Of a stretch of 64,000 nucleotides of DNA, positions 18,919-26,922 are shown one piece after another. Source of the stretch: Hanamia caeni (GTDB taxonomy: Bacteria; Bacteroidota; Bacteroidia; Chitinophagales; Chitinophagaceae); contig NZ_RJJR01000008.1 in NCBI RefSeq assembly GCF_003721595.1, positions 1 to 64,000 of the forward strand, read 5' to 3'. Each line of letters opens with the position of its first letter. Positions within the stretch are counted from its first letter, which is position 1. The notes under the pieces were generated by a model. That model was not told the DNA's origin and ran no database searches. It saw nothing but the letters and a program-made list of their open reading frames with translations. Made by a program: the position numbers and the translations under genes.

Positions 18919-19275
18919 ATGCCCTTCTTCAAACAAGACAAACCTTTTAAAGTTCCCACAACCGACGGAAAATTAATTGAAGAGCATTTTGGAAATGCTT
19001 CAACAAAAAATGAAAATCTCAGCATCGCGCACATGGTTGCGCCGCCCGGCTGGAGCGAGCCTTTTCAAAACCCTGAATTTGATGAATACACATTAATCAG
19101 CAAAGGCAAAAAGCTTTTTGAAGTGGATGGCGAAAAGATAATTGTTAATGAAGGAGAATCTATTTTGATAAAAAAGGGCAGCCGTGTTCACTATTCAAAT
19201 CCTTTCGACAGTCCATGTGAGTATTGGAGTGTGTGCCTTCCTGCGTTTTCAATTGATAAAGTTCATAGGGAATAG
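18919..19275 (+). CDS. Cupin domain-containing protein
   Basis: A 118-residue single-domain cupin: beta-barrel with the typical first motif around PPGWSEPFQNPEFDEYTLIS and the second motif around GESILIKKGSRVHYSNP, where one metal-ligand His remains. It lies 39 bp after pepT in the same direction. Substrate unknown; such short cupins are often mannose-6-phosphate-isomerase-like or sensory. Confidence 0.85.
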   Translation: MPFFKQDKPFKVPTTDGKLIEEHFGNASTKNENLSIAHMVAPPGWSEPFQNPEFDEYTLISKGKKLFEVDGEKIIVNEGESILIKKGSRVHYSNPFDSPCEYWSVCLPAFSIDKVHRE

Positions 19276-19368
19276 TGGCGTTAATAAATTAGTTAAAGTT
19301 TATCATATGATTTTATTCATCTTTCAAATTTGAAATTACTTTTTACATTTGTTACTAAACCAAATTAA

Positions 19369-20043
19369 ATGGATTTATTTTTTCTGCAGGTTGATTCAAG
19401 CGCATTAACTCACCCGGTTGCACAAACTCAAAACCTATGGGAAACCCTTGAAAGAGGGGGCGTACTTATGATTCCGCTTGGTCTTCTTTTCCTGGCAGCG
19501 CTGTATTTCTTTTTTGAAAGGCTGATTGCCATAAAAAAAGCATCAAAAATTGATGATAATTTTATGCGCATTATTCGCGACCATGTGGTAAACAGCAATG
19601 TAGCCGCTGCAAGAAGTTTTTCAAAAAATAATGAAAATCCTGTAGCCAGAATTATTGATAAGGGAATTCAAAGAATTGGAAAACCTATCGATGCAATAGA
19701 AAAAAGTATGGACAATGTAGGCGCGCTGGAATTATACAAACTGGAAAAAAATCTTTCTATCATTTCAATAGTTGCGCGCATCGCTCCTTTATTTGGTTTT
19801 CTAGGAACTATCATTGGTATGCTTGCCTTGTTTAAAGGAATCGCGGCCAGCACTGAATACACAGCCAATACAATAGCAGATGGTATTTATATCAAAATGA
19901 TTACTTCAGCCACAGGGCTTATCATCGGAATATTGGCCTATATAGGCCACAGCTATCTGGTGACACAAATACACCGGATTGAAAATAAAATGGAAATTGC
20001 CAGCGCAGAATTCGTAGATATTTTGCAGGAGCCTACACATTAA
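19369..20043 (+). CDS. exbB: MotA/TolQ/ExbB proton channel family protein
   Basis: The inner-membrane proton channel subunit that energises TonB or Tol systems. The 224-residue protein has one TM segment near residues 30-50 (GVLMIPLGLLFLAALYFFFE) and two more in the conserved C-terminal block (about 130-160, IAPLFGFLGTIIGMLALFKG; about 175-200, ITSATGLIIGILAYIGHSYL). It is followed 33 bp later by the exbD-type gene, the usual pair. No tonB lies next to it. In this organism it could power SusC-type transporters. Confidence 0.93.
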   Translation: MDLFFLQVDSSALTHPVAQTQNLWETLERGGVLMIPLGLLFLAALYFFFERLIAIKKASKIDDNFMRIIRDHVVNSNVAAARSFSKNNENPVARIIDKGIQRIGKPIDAIEKSMDNVGALELYKLEKNLSIISIVARIAPLFGFLGTIIGMLALFKGIAASTEYTANTIADGIYIKMITSATGLIIGILAYIGHSYLVTQIHRIENKMEIASAEFVDILQEPTH

Positions 20044-20076
20044 AATCACGCGATTAAATAGTTTTAAAATCCAAAA

Positions 20077-20478
20077 ATGAGTATCAGGAAAAGATTTAAA
20101 GAGGAAGATACCGAACTGGACACAAGTCCGTTAAACGATATCCTTTTCATTCTTATGTTTTTCTTTCTCATCATCTCTACTATGGCTAATCCAAATGTGA
20201 TTAAGATGAATAATCCGCGCGCATCAAGCGATACAAAGGCCAAACAGAGCGTGATTGTAAGCATAAACAAAAACAAGCAGGTGTATATCGGGCAGGACGA
20301 AATTCCTTTTGACTCGCTGGAATCTGTGCTCAGAGGCCGTTTGCCCCTTGCTGACTCCTTAACTAAACCGGCTGTGGTAATCAACGCCGATTCTTTGGTG
20401 CAATGGGGCGATATTGTAAAAATCATGGAAGTGGCAAAGAAATTGGGCGCTACCACTTCCGCGTCAGTGCACAAGTAA
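20077..20478 (+). CDS. exbD: ExbD/TolR family biopolymer transport protein
   Basis: A 133-residue partner of ExbB. One N-terminal TM segment (about residues 22-41) starts after the conserved LDTSPLNDILFILMFFF motif, in which the Asp is the proton-carrying residue. The periplasmic C-terminal domain (about 45-133) has the expected VIVSINKNKQVYI strand. The stop codon directly abuts the stop of prmC on the other strand, with no intergenic bases. Confidence 0.93.
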   Translation: MSIRKRFKEEDTELDTSPLNDILFILMFFFLIISTMANPNVIKMNNPRASSDTKAKQSVIVSINKNKQVYIGQDEIPFDSLESVLRGRLPLADSLTKPAVVINADSLVQWGDIVKIMEVAKKLGATTSASVHK

Positions 20479-21339
20479 TCAGTTGTGAATCCCCTTCACC
20501 ATTCTTTCTTTGCCATAAATATCTTTTTTTATTTCTGACTTGTATCCTGAATTTTCAAAAATATTTTTGACCTCGTTTGCGTATGCTTCATGTACTTCAA
20601 CAAAAATTTTTCCTTTCGGCTTTAGGTGCGCTTTAGAAAATTCAGCAATCTTTTTATAAAAAATGAAAGGGTCATTATTTTCAACAAATAAAGCAATTGC
20701 CGGTTCAAAATCGGTAACATTTTTTGCAAGGATTTCTTTTTCGTTGAATGGGATATAAGGTGGATTGCTAACTATGGTGTCATAAGCCTGAAGAGGCTTC
20801 CAGGCATCTTCATTTAAAAAATTAATTTGAAAAAAATTAATTGATGCATTCAATTTGGCTGCGTTTTTTTTTGCTACTAACAACGCTTTTTCACTTACCT
20901 CAATGGCGCTAATATTTGAATCGGGCAATTCTTTTTTTAAGGCAACAGGAATGCAGCCGCTGCCAGTTCCAATATCAATAATGTTTGCTTCACTGTCAGC
21001 GTCAGCATTTTTCAAATCATTAATAATCCATTCCACCAATTCTTCCGTTTCAGGTCGTGGAATTAACACATTTTCATTCACAAAAAATTTCATTTTATAA
21101 AACCAGGCTTCATTCAACACATATTGAACGGGCGTATGTTTCATCAGCTTCTCTAAATAATTTTCTATTTTTTCAAAATGATTTTCAGTCAGTTCATTTT
21201 TTTTATTTTCCCTTCTTTCCCATTTCTTTAAGCCGGTCACATTTTCAAAAATCCAGTCGGAAATATTTTCTGCTTCGCGATGTTCATAAACCGTTTTTAA
21301 CTTTTCTGCAAAATCAATATATGCCTCTGAAATTGTCAT
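20479..21339 (-). CDS. prmC: Peptide chain release factor N5-glutamine methyltransferase
   Basis: PrmC methylates the Gln of the GGQ motif in release factors 1 and 2 using SAM. The SAM site (IDIGTGSGCIPVAL) and the substrate-Gln motif NPPY (VSNPPYIPFNE) are present, preceded by an N-terminal helical domain with the IPRPETEELV motif. The frame is open 18 codons further, but MTISEAYIDF matches the family N-terminus, giving 286 residues. It converges exactly on exbD. Confidence 0.95.
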   Translation of the reverse strand: MTISEAYIDFAEKLKTVYEHREAENISDWIFENVTGLKKWERRENKKNELTENHFEKIENYLEKLMKHTPVQYVLNEAWFYKMKFFVNENVLIPRPETEELVEWIINDLKNADADSEANIIDIGTGSGCIPVALKKELPDSNISAIEVSEKALLVAKKNAAKLNASINFFQINFLNEDAWKPLQAYDTIVSNPPYIPFNEKEILAKNVTDFEPAIALFVENNDPFIFYKKIAEFSKAHLKPKGKIFVEVHEAYANEVKNIFENSGYKSEIKKDIYGKERMVKGIHN

Positions 21340-21404
21340 TATCACAAACTTAATTATTTTGTGAACCAATACACTACTAAACAAATAAACCAATTAATAA
21401 CATC

Positions 21405-22442
21405 ATGCCACCCGACGAACGATACATGAGCCGCTGCATTCAACTGGCAAGGTTAGGCGTCGGAAATGTGGCGCCCAATCCCATGGTTGGGGCTGTGTTG
21501 GTTTATGAAGACAAAATTATCGGCGAAGGTTATCATCAAAAATTTGGCGAAGCACACGCAGAAGTAAATTGCATTAACAGTGTGACGCATCAGGATAAAA
21601 ACCGGATTGAAAAAAGTACGATATATGTTTCGTTGGAACCTTGTGCACATTATGGAAAAACACCGCCATGTTCTGATTTAATCATTCAAACAAAAATTAG
21701 AAAGGTAGTAGTTGGCTGCCAGGATATTTATAAAGAAGTAGCAGGAAAAGGAATTGAAAAGCTTCGAAATGCGGGCGTAGAAGTGGTTTCCGGAATTCTG
21801 GAAAATGAATGCAAAGAATTGAACAAACGTTTTTTCACTTTTCATCAAAAACAGCGGCCATACATTATTTTGAAATGGGCGCAAAGCGCAAATGGAAAAA
21901 TTGGTTCAAAAGATAGTGAAAGAATTTTAATCAGTAATGATTACAGCAATCGCCTGGTGCATAAATGGCGGAGTGAAGAAGCGGCCATTTTAGTAGGCAC
22001 CAATACCGTTTTAAAAGATGATCCGTCCTTAACCACAAGGTTATGGAAAGGAAATAACCCCATTCGAATTGTGATTGATAAAGAATTGAAAATTGCGCCT
22101 TCATCCAAAACTTTTGATGAGGAAGCGGAGACCCTGGTTTTTAATTTATCAAAAAATTCTGCAACAAAAAATACCCGGTTTATCAAACTGGACAAAGAAA
22201 ATTTCATAAAAGAATTACTTGATTCGCTTTACAAAAATGAGATTCAAAGTGTGTTAATAGAAGGCGGTGCGAAAACGCTGCAATCATTTATTGACAGTGG
22301 CTTGTGGGATGAAGCAAGAATTATTACCAATGAAACAATGGTTGTTGAAGAGGGAATCAATGCGCCGCAAATGAAAAATTTTACCATGATACACCGCGAA
22401 AAATATTTTTCAGATTCTATCGCGTATTTCATAAGAAAATAA
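21405..22442 (+). CDS. ribD: Bifunctional diaminohydroxyphosphoribosylaminopyrimidine deaminase / 5-amino-6-uracil reductase
   Basis: RibD carries out the second and third steps of riboflavin synthesis. The N-terminal zinc deaminase domain (about 1-145) shows HAEVNCI and PCAHYGKTPPCSDLI, with zinc ligands His and two Cys. The C-terminal reductase domain (about 147-345) contains LKWAQSANGKIG and the IEGGAKTLQSFI nucleotide-binding segment. Length of 345 is typical. It is divergent from prmC with a 65-bp gap. No other rib genes are present in the window. Confidence 0.97.
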   Translation: MPPDERYMSRCIQLARLGVGNVAPNPMVGAVLVYEDKIIGEGYHQKFGEAHAEVNCINSVTHQDKNRIEKSTIYVSLEPCAHYGKTPPCSDLIIQTKIRKVVVGCQDIYKEVAGKGIEKLRNAGVEVVSGILENECKELNKRFFTFHQKQRPYIILKWAQSANGKIGSKDSERILISNDYSNRLVHKWRSEEAAILVGTNTVLKDDPSLTTRLWKGNNPIRIVIDKELKIAPSSKTFDEEAETLVFNLSKNSATKNTRFIKLDKENFIKELLDSLYKNEIQSVLIEGGAKTLQSFIDSGLWDEARIITNETMVVEEGINAPQMKNFTMIHREKYFSDSIAYFIRK

Positions 22443-22598
22443 AAATCCTTTTTATTTATTGCTTTACCGCACAACAGACAACCGCATGACGCACTGAGGC
22501 AGCAAACAAAATGAAGTTTTTTGTAAATTTGCAGCCGTCAAAGTGAATATATTTATGTTCACTTTTTTTATCAATTACAAAAAATCAACTTCAATAAT

Positions 22599-23921
22599 AT
22601 GTTTGACTCTTTAAGCGACCGCCTCGATACCGCGTTTAAGAATTTAAAAGGACAGGGAAGAATCACCGAACTCAATATAGCTTCAACTATCAAAGATATC
22701 CGCCGCGCATTGGTGGATGCGGACGTGAACTATAAAATTGCCAAAGAATTTACAGATTCCATCAAAGAAAAAGCTACCGGTGAAAAAGTAATTAACGCCG
22801 TTAGCCCCGGGCAGCTAATGGTTAAAATTGTAAAGGATGAATTGACTGACCTGATGGGAGGTATAGAAACCGAACTCGATTTAAGCGGCAATCCGGCAAT
22901 TATTTTAATTGCAGGCTTGCAGGGTAGTGGTAAAACAACTTTTAGCGGAAAGCTGGCCAATTATTTAAAAACAAAAAAAGGAAAATCGCCATTGCTCGTA
23001 GCCGGCGACGTTTACAGGCCTGCGGCCATTGAACAACTAAAAGTTTTGGGTGGCCAGATAAATGTGGATGTATACAGCGAGCCGGAAAATAAAAACGTGG
23101 TTGAGATTGCACAAAATGCCATCAAAGAAGCCAAAACGAAAAATAAAAATGTAGTCATCATTGATACGGCCGGCCGTTTAGCCATAGATGAAGTGATGAT
23201 GACAGAAGTGGCCAATATCAAAAATGCATTAAATCCAAAAGAAATATTGTTTGTGGTAGACAGCATGACTGGCCAGGACGCGGTAAATACGGCCGCAGCA
23301 TTCAACCAGCGTTTGAATTATACCGGAGTGGTGCTTACCAAACTGGATGGCGATACACGGGGGGGCGCCGCCATTTCTATTAAATACACCGTTAATAAGC
23401 CGATAAAATTTGTGAGCAGCGGTGAAAAGCTGGATACGCTTGACGTGTTTTATCCCGAGCGTATGGCGCAAAGGATTTTGGGAATGGGCGATATTGTGAG
23501 TTTGGTAGAAAAAGCGCAGGAGCAATTTGATGAAGCCCAGGCAGCAAAGCTTGAAAAGAAGATTCGTAAAAATCAGTTTGATTTCGAAGATTTCAAAACC
23601 CAATTGCAGCAGATAAAAAAGATGGGAAATCTCAAGGACTTGATGGGCATGATTCCCGGCGTAGGTAAGCAGATAAAAGATGTGGATATTAACGATGATT
23701 CATTTAAAGGAATTGAAGCCATTATAAATTCTATGACCCTGTTAGAGCGACGCAACCCCGATTTAATCAATCCAAGCCGGAAACAAAGAATTGCAAAAGG
23801 ATCCGGAAAAGATATTTCTGAAGTTAACCAGTTTATCAAACAATTTGACCAGATGAAAAATATGATGAAAATGATGAATAAAATGCCTATGGGGAGGCTG
23901 GCAGGGCTAGGGAAAAAGTAA
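22599..23921 (+). CDS. ffh: Signal recognition particle GTPase Ffh
   Basis: Ffh targets nascent membrane proteins to FtsY and the Sec translocon. The 440-residue protein has the N domain (1-90), the G domain with GLQGSGKTTFSGKLA (about 108), DTAGRLAID (about 190) and TKLDGDTRGGAA (about 247), and a Met-rich M domain (about 300-440) ending MNKMPMGRLAGLGKK that binds 4.5S RNA. The RNA partner was not seen in this window. A TAAATTTG -7-like element lies about 68 bp before the ATG. Confidence 0.98.
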   Translation: MFDSLSDRLDTAFKNLKGQGRITELNIASTIKDIRRALVDADVNYKIAKEFTDSIKEKATGEKVINAVSPGQLMVKIVKDELTDLMGGIETELDLSGNPAIILIAGLQGSGKTTFSGKLANYLKTKKGKSPLLVAGDVYRPAAIEQLKVLGGQINVDVYSEPENKNVVEIAQNAIKEAKTKNKNVVIIDTAGRLAIDEVMMTEVANIKNALNPKEILFVVDSMTGQDAVNTAAAFNQRLNYTGVVLTKLDGDTRGGAAISIKYTVNKPIKFVSSGEKLDTLDVFYPERMAQRILGMGDIVSLVEKAQEQFDEAQAAKLEKKIRKNQFDFEDFKTQLQQIKKMGNLKDLMGMIPGVGKQIKDVDINDDSFKGIEAIINSMTLLERRNPDLINPSRKQRIAKGSGKDISEVNQFIKQFDQMKNMMKMMNKMPMGRLAGLGKK

Positions 23922-23998
23922 ATTTTCACCAAATACGGGGAAATCATGAATTTTAATTAAGATAATACAACTTTTTTTTATAAAATAACTATTATCTT

Positions 23999-24029
23999 TT
24001 GCATTTTTCATGCACACATCTTATCTTCG
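23999..24029 (+). promoter_or_regulatory. Bacteroidota-type promoter of rpsP
   Basis: TTG (-33) and TATCTTCG (-7, one base from the TAnnTTTG consensus) are separated by 20 nt and lie 55 bp before the rpsP start, with the right orientation. Confidence 0.55.
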
Positions 24030-24083
24030 CTGTCCTTTTTAGAAACCCAATTTAATCACCACCCAAAAAAATTTCTATTTTTT

Positions 24084-24560
24084 ATGGCTGTAAAAATGAG
24101 ATTGCAACGTCATGGCTCTAAAAAAAGGCCATTCTACTTTATCGTAGTTGCAGATTCCCGTAGCCCTCGCGATGGCAAATTTATTCAGAAACTCGGTTCT
24201 TACAATCCATTGACTGTTCCTGCTACCATACAGGTAGACCGTCAAAAAGCATTGGAATGGCTGCACAAAGGTGCACAGCCTACTGATACCGTTCGTCGTA
24301 TTTTAAGTTTTAAAGGTGTGTTATACCTGAAGCATTTACTTCGCGGTGTATCCCTTGGCTTGTTCGATGAAGCTGCCGCTATGGAAAAATTTACCAAATG
24401 GAGCAGTGAACATGATTCTGAATTTGCGAAAAGACAGGAGAATCATAAAAAAACAAGAGCGGCAAGCCGCCCTTCATTTGTGAAAAAACCAGAAGGCCCG
24501 AAAGCTGTAAGGTCAGAAGCACCTGATAAAGCGCCAAAGGCTGAAACCTCCGGCGAATAA
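24084..24560 (+). CDS. rpsP: 30S ribosomal protein S16
   Basis: A structural protein of the 30S subunit. The S16 core (about 1-85) contains [20 protein letters not shown] and [22 protein letters not shown] motifs. The protein is 158 residues, against about 82-90 in most bacteria; the extra 70 residues form a Lys/Ala/Pro/Glu-rich tail. Such extensions are usual in Bacteroidota. The common partners rimM, trmD and rplS do not follow; a terminator does. Confidence 0.96.
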   Translation: MAVKMRLQRHGSKKRPFYFIVVADSRSPRDGKFIQKLGSYNPLTVPATIQVDRQKALEWLHKGAQPTDTVRRILSFKGVLYLKHLLRGVSLGLFDEAAAMEKFTKWSSEHDSEFAKRQENHKKTRAASRPSFVKKPEGPKAVRSEAPDKAPKAETSGE

Positions 24561-24584
24561 CTGCAAACTTTAAGAAGCTTTAAA

Positions 24585-24613
24585 AAGTTGCCTTTCACGA
24601 GGTGGCTTTTTTT
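24585..24613 (+). terminator. Rho-independent terminator after rpsP
   Basis: A 9-bp stem with three G-U pairs (AAGTTGCCT with AGGTGGCTT), a 6-nt loop and a run of T, 25 bp after the rpsP stop codon. It implies rpsP is transcribed alone. Confidence 0.6.
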
Positions 24614-24728
24614 ATTCTTATATCTTTATTGGAATCTTCGTTCGAAATGAGCAACATAAAGATTAAGAATTCTTTTGTTTTTCAAACGGCATTATTGTTG
24701 GACTTTCAATTTTCTAAATTCAAAAATT

Positions 24729-25409
24729 ATGAAAATTGCAAAAATAATTCCTGCATTCATTATGCTTGCCGGCTTGGTGCTCGTATTCACGAATGCCAAT
24801 TGCCAGGATAAACAAAAAGAAGAAGAAAAGATTGACGCCAGTATTAAGGTGCTGAAAGATTTTAGCCAAATGAAAGAAAGCATTCCCAAAGAATTGATGC
24901 AAATAACCGAAGGAATAATTGTGGTTCCAAAATTAATCAACGCAGGTTTTGTTGTCGGAGGAAAAAGGGGAAAAGGCATTGCAATCGTAAAATTAGAAGA
25001 TGGCACCTGGAGTAATCCTGTATTTGTAACCATTACAGGTGGAAGTGTCGGTTTCCAGGCAGGTGTCCAGGCAGTAGATTTGGTTTTGGTATTTAAAAAC
25101 CGGGAAACTTTGGAAGATATAGGGAACGGCAGCTTCACGTTGGGCGGTGATGTGTCTGTAACGGCCGGACCTGTAGGAAGAAGCAGCACGGCCAGCACCG
25201 ATTATAAGCTAGAGGCAGAAGTGTATTCTTATTCAAGAAGTAAAGGACTTTTTGCAGGAATCAGCTTAGGCGGCTCTGCCATTTCGATTGATAAGAACGC
25301 AAATAAAGTTTTTTATGGAAACGAAGCTGATGCGGAAACTATATTCTCTGATACGCCTTCCTCTGCCGAAGCGGTTGAGCAATTGAAAAATGTTTTGAAA
25401 GAAATGTAA
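24729..25409 (+). CDS. SYLF-domain (YSC84-like) exported lipid-binding protein
   Basis: A 226-residue exported protein. The start MKIAKIIPAFIMLAGLVLVF gives a signal peptide ending near NANCQ, where the Cys might be lipidated although the lipobox is weak. The remainder is a SYLF domain: the GIIVVPKLINAGFVVGGKRG entry, the FVTITGGSVGFQAGVQAVDL core and YSYSRSKGLFAGISLGGSAI near the end. SYLF domains bind phosphoinositides in eukaryotes; in bacteria the role is unclear. The frame is open 18 codons upstream, but only this start supplies a signal peptide. Confidence 0.88.
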   Translation: MKIAKIIPAFIMLAGLVLVFTNANCQDKQKEEEKIDASIKVLKDFSQMKESIPKELMQITEGIIVVPKLINAGFVVGGKRGKGIAIVKLEDGTWSNPVFVTITGGSVGFQAGVQAVDLVLVFKNRETLEDIGNGSFTLGGDVSVTAGPVGRSSTASTDYKLEAEVYSYSRSKGLFAGISLGGSAISIDKNANKVFYGNEADAETIFSDTPSSAEAVEQLKNVLKEM

Positions 25410-25596
25410 TCAGATCTAACTAAATAATATTAAAACCCGCGTTACCTGGCCACCTCATAAAATTAAAATCATCACTATTTGTTTCTTTACTGGCAATTGA
25501 TTCTTTAGATTGAATAAGTAATTATCCCATCAGATGTAAGACTTTTTACGATTTGTACAGTAAATTCAGTAGTTGAAAAATCAGTCAGTTTTGCGC

Positions 25597-25627
25597 TTGT
25601 GCAGTGTTGTGGCGCGGCCTATCTTTG
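25597..25627 (+). promoter_or_regulatory. Promoter of putative small RNA copy 1
   Basis: TTG at 25597-25599 and a perfect TATCTTTG -7 box at 25620-25627 are spaced by exactly 20 nt. Transcription would begin around 25632-25633, where the closing stem of the proposed RNA starts. Confidence 0.6.
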
Positions 25628-25632
25628 TTCTC

Positions 25633-25747
25633 AGAAGTTGATTGATGTTCAACAAACATTAATCGCCAATCCAAATCCATTGAAAAATACCGATTCCTTT
25701 AATCCGGGAAAAACCAATAATCCGATATCAGTCAACTTCTTTTTTTT
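25633..25747 (+). ncRNA. Putative small RNA, copy 1
   Basis: The 115-nt region begins about 6 nt after a strong -7 box. Its first 14 nt (AGAAGTTGATTGAT) pair with ATCAGTCAACTTCT at 25727-25740, with one G-U pair, directly followed by a run of T ending at 25747. A closing 5'-3' stem before a U run is typical of stable small RNAs. The interior is poor in G and repeats the word AATCC. It differs from copy 2 at one base of 115. I could not assign a known RNA family: 6S-like RNA was considered, and no SRP or tmRNA hallmark is present. The transcript may instead run on to the hairpin at 25850. Confidence 0.5.
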
Positions 25748-25849
25748 GAACCTATCCTTTTGAAAGATATTTATCCCAATGAAAACCGGCTTTAATCCAG
25801 CCGTAACCATCCTTGAAAAACTAATAACCTTCAGAAATGAAAATTTTAA

Positions 25850-25879
25850 AACTTTCGCTCAAAAAGCGGAAGTTTTTTT
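25850..25879 (+). terminator. Rho-independent terminator of repeat unit 1
   Basis: AACTTTCGCT pairs with AGCGGAAGTT (10 bp, one G-U) over a 5-nt loop and is followed by T7. The same hairpin is kept at the end of unit 2, although the bases between repeat and hairpin have diverged. Confidence 0.8.
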
Positions 25880-26120
25880 ATGACCCAATACATTCCTTTC
25901 AAAAAATAGAAAAGAAAAATTTTAGGTATTTGTGCTTTTGCCGTCAAAAAAAAATGAGAAAAATACAAACGAAACCTCTGTAATGATTTCGACGTCCATT
26001 ATTCAAATACATAAATGTTTTCTGAAGAAAGCGAAAGCTAAAAAGATTACGTGATATATTCTCGTAAAATTACGTGTCAGACAGTAAATTCAGTAGCAGA
26101 AAAATCAGTCAGTTTTGCGC

Positions 26121-26151
26121 TTGTGCAGTGTCGTGGTGCGGCCTATCTTTG
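26121..26151 (+). promoter_or_regulatory. Promoter of putative small RNA copy 2
   Basis: TTG at 26121-26123 and TATCTTTG at 26144-26151 are separated by 20 nt. Two of the repeat's substitutions fall in the spacer, leaving both boxes intact. Confidence 0.6.
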
Positions 26152-26156
26152 TTCTC

Positions 26157-26271
26157 AGAAGTTGATTGATGTTCAACAAACATTAATCGCCAATCCAAAT
26201 CCATTGAAAAATACCGATTCCTTTAATCCAGGAAAAACCAATAATCCGATATCAGTCAACTTCTTTTTTTT
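26157..26271 (+). ncRNA. Putative small RNA, copy 2
   Basis: Same architecture as copy 1: a stem of 26157-26170 with 26251-26264, then a T run. The only change from copy 1 inside the 115 nt is one G-to-A in the C/G-rich interior. The copy points toward the 3' end of rnpB, which is on the opposite strand and ends about 190 bp away. Confidence 0.5.
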
Positions 26272-26373
26272 GAACCTATCCTTTTGAAAGATATTATCCC
26301 AATGAAAACCGGCCCTAATCCAGCCGTAATTTATCCAAAGAAAACCAAAAACCTAAGAGTCAAATTTTTAAAA

Positions 26374-26405
26374 AACTTTCGCCCAAAAAGCGGAAGTTTT
26401 TTTTT
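26374..26405 (+). terminator. Rho-independent terminator of repeat unit 2
   Basis: AACTTTCGC pairs with GCGGAAGTT (9 bp, one G-U) with a 7-nt loop and a run of nine T, equivalent to the hairpin of unit 1. Confidence 0.8.
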
Positions 26406-26434
26406 AAAAAAATTTTGTTTTATTTATGTATATA

Positions 26435-26460
26435 AAAAAGGCAGCCTTTCGACTGCCTTT
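26435..26460 (-). terminator. Rho-independent terminator of rnpB
   Basis: On the minus strand AAAGGCAG pairs with CTGCCTTT across an 8-nt loop, followed by T6. It lies immediately beyond the 3' end of the RNase P RNA. Confidence 0.85.
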
Positions 26461-26461
26461 A

Positions 26462-26880
26462 ATTCAATTACTGCAAACATGTAAGCCGGATTCTGTGGTC
26501 CGCCAGGCGACGGACGGTTATCATTTATCTGGCTGTTGCATTACTGCAACAATCTTGCTGCCTACCCTTCCCGTTATTCCGCGAAAGCGGAAATATAAAC
26601 GAGCAGCTTATAATGCCTTGCGACATACCGGGATTTACGTGGCATTGCAGTACACAAGGTTTACCCATAATTACAATTACTTGTAATTATCGTGAGCTCT
26701 TACCTCACGTTTTCACCCTTATCCCGATAAAAATCGGGACGGTAATTTTCTGTGGCACTATCTTCCCGGTTTACCGAAATCTCAGCGCCGGACCGGCTAT
26801 TAACCGGTGTGTTGCTCTATACTGTCCGGACTTTCCTTTCGTTCGAAAAATCAAACGAACGATAACCCGTTTGCAGCACC
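26462..26880 (-). ncRNA. rnpB: RNase P RNA (bacterial type A)
   Basis: The catalytic RNA of RNase P, which matures the 5' ends of tRNAs. On the minus strand the hallmark segments occur in order: GAAAGGAAAGTCCGGACA near the 5' end (CR-I), GTGCCACAGAAAATTACCG, AGGGTGAAAACGTGAGGTAA, TAAGCTGCTCGTTTAT, and ACAGAATCCGGCTTAC near the 3' end. Helix P1 is visible as CTGCAAAC (26869-26876) paired with GTTTGCAG (26471-26478), which fixes both ends to within a few bases. About 419 nt, a normal size. It has its own promoter and terminator. Confidence 0.96.
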
Positions 26881-26882
26881 TG

Positions 26883-26913
26883 CGAATATACGATTTTAAA
26901 ACTCCTTTTCCAA
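26883..26913 (-). promoter_or_regulatory. Promoter of rnpB
   Basis: On the minus strand TTG (26913-26911) and TATATTCG (26890-26883) are separated by 20 nt, placing the start of transcription within a few bases of the P1 helix. The -7 box differs by one base from TAnnTTTG. Confidence 0.65.
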
Positions 26914-26922
26914 TCCAGAAAG

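Larger units (their letters stand above)
25557..25806 (+). repeat. Direct repeat unit, copy 1 (250 bp)
   Basis: This 250-bp block recurs at 26081-26329 with, by hand alignment, seven substitutions and one single-base indel. Each copy carries a promoter and a stem that closes a 115-nt region. The repeat lies in a gene-free stretch of about 1.05 kb between the SYLF gene and rnpB. Confidence 0.9.
26081..26329 (+). repeat. Direct repeat unit, copy 2 (249 bp)
   Basis: Second copy of the block at 25557-25806, about 97 percent identical by hand count, starting 524 bp downstream of the first in the same orientation. The spacer between the copies shows no gene; it holds the tail and terminator of unit 1. 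Confidence 0.9.

Noticed and set aside
25633..25747. Assignment of the small RNA to 6S RNA
   Set aside because: Length and 5'-3' pairing would fit, but I could not draw a convincing central bubble, so no family name was given.
26051..26287. 78-residue open frame across repeat copy 2
   Set aside because: It crosses the promoter and closing stem of the proposed RNA. The frame is kept in copy 1 but lacks a plausible start there; the identity is explained by the duplication.
25557..26329. CRISPR or tandem repeat array
   Set aside because: There are only two copies of about 250 bp, each with a promoter and stem; there are no short regular repeats with spacers.
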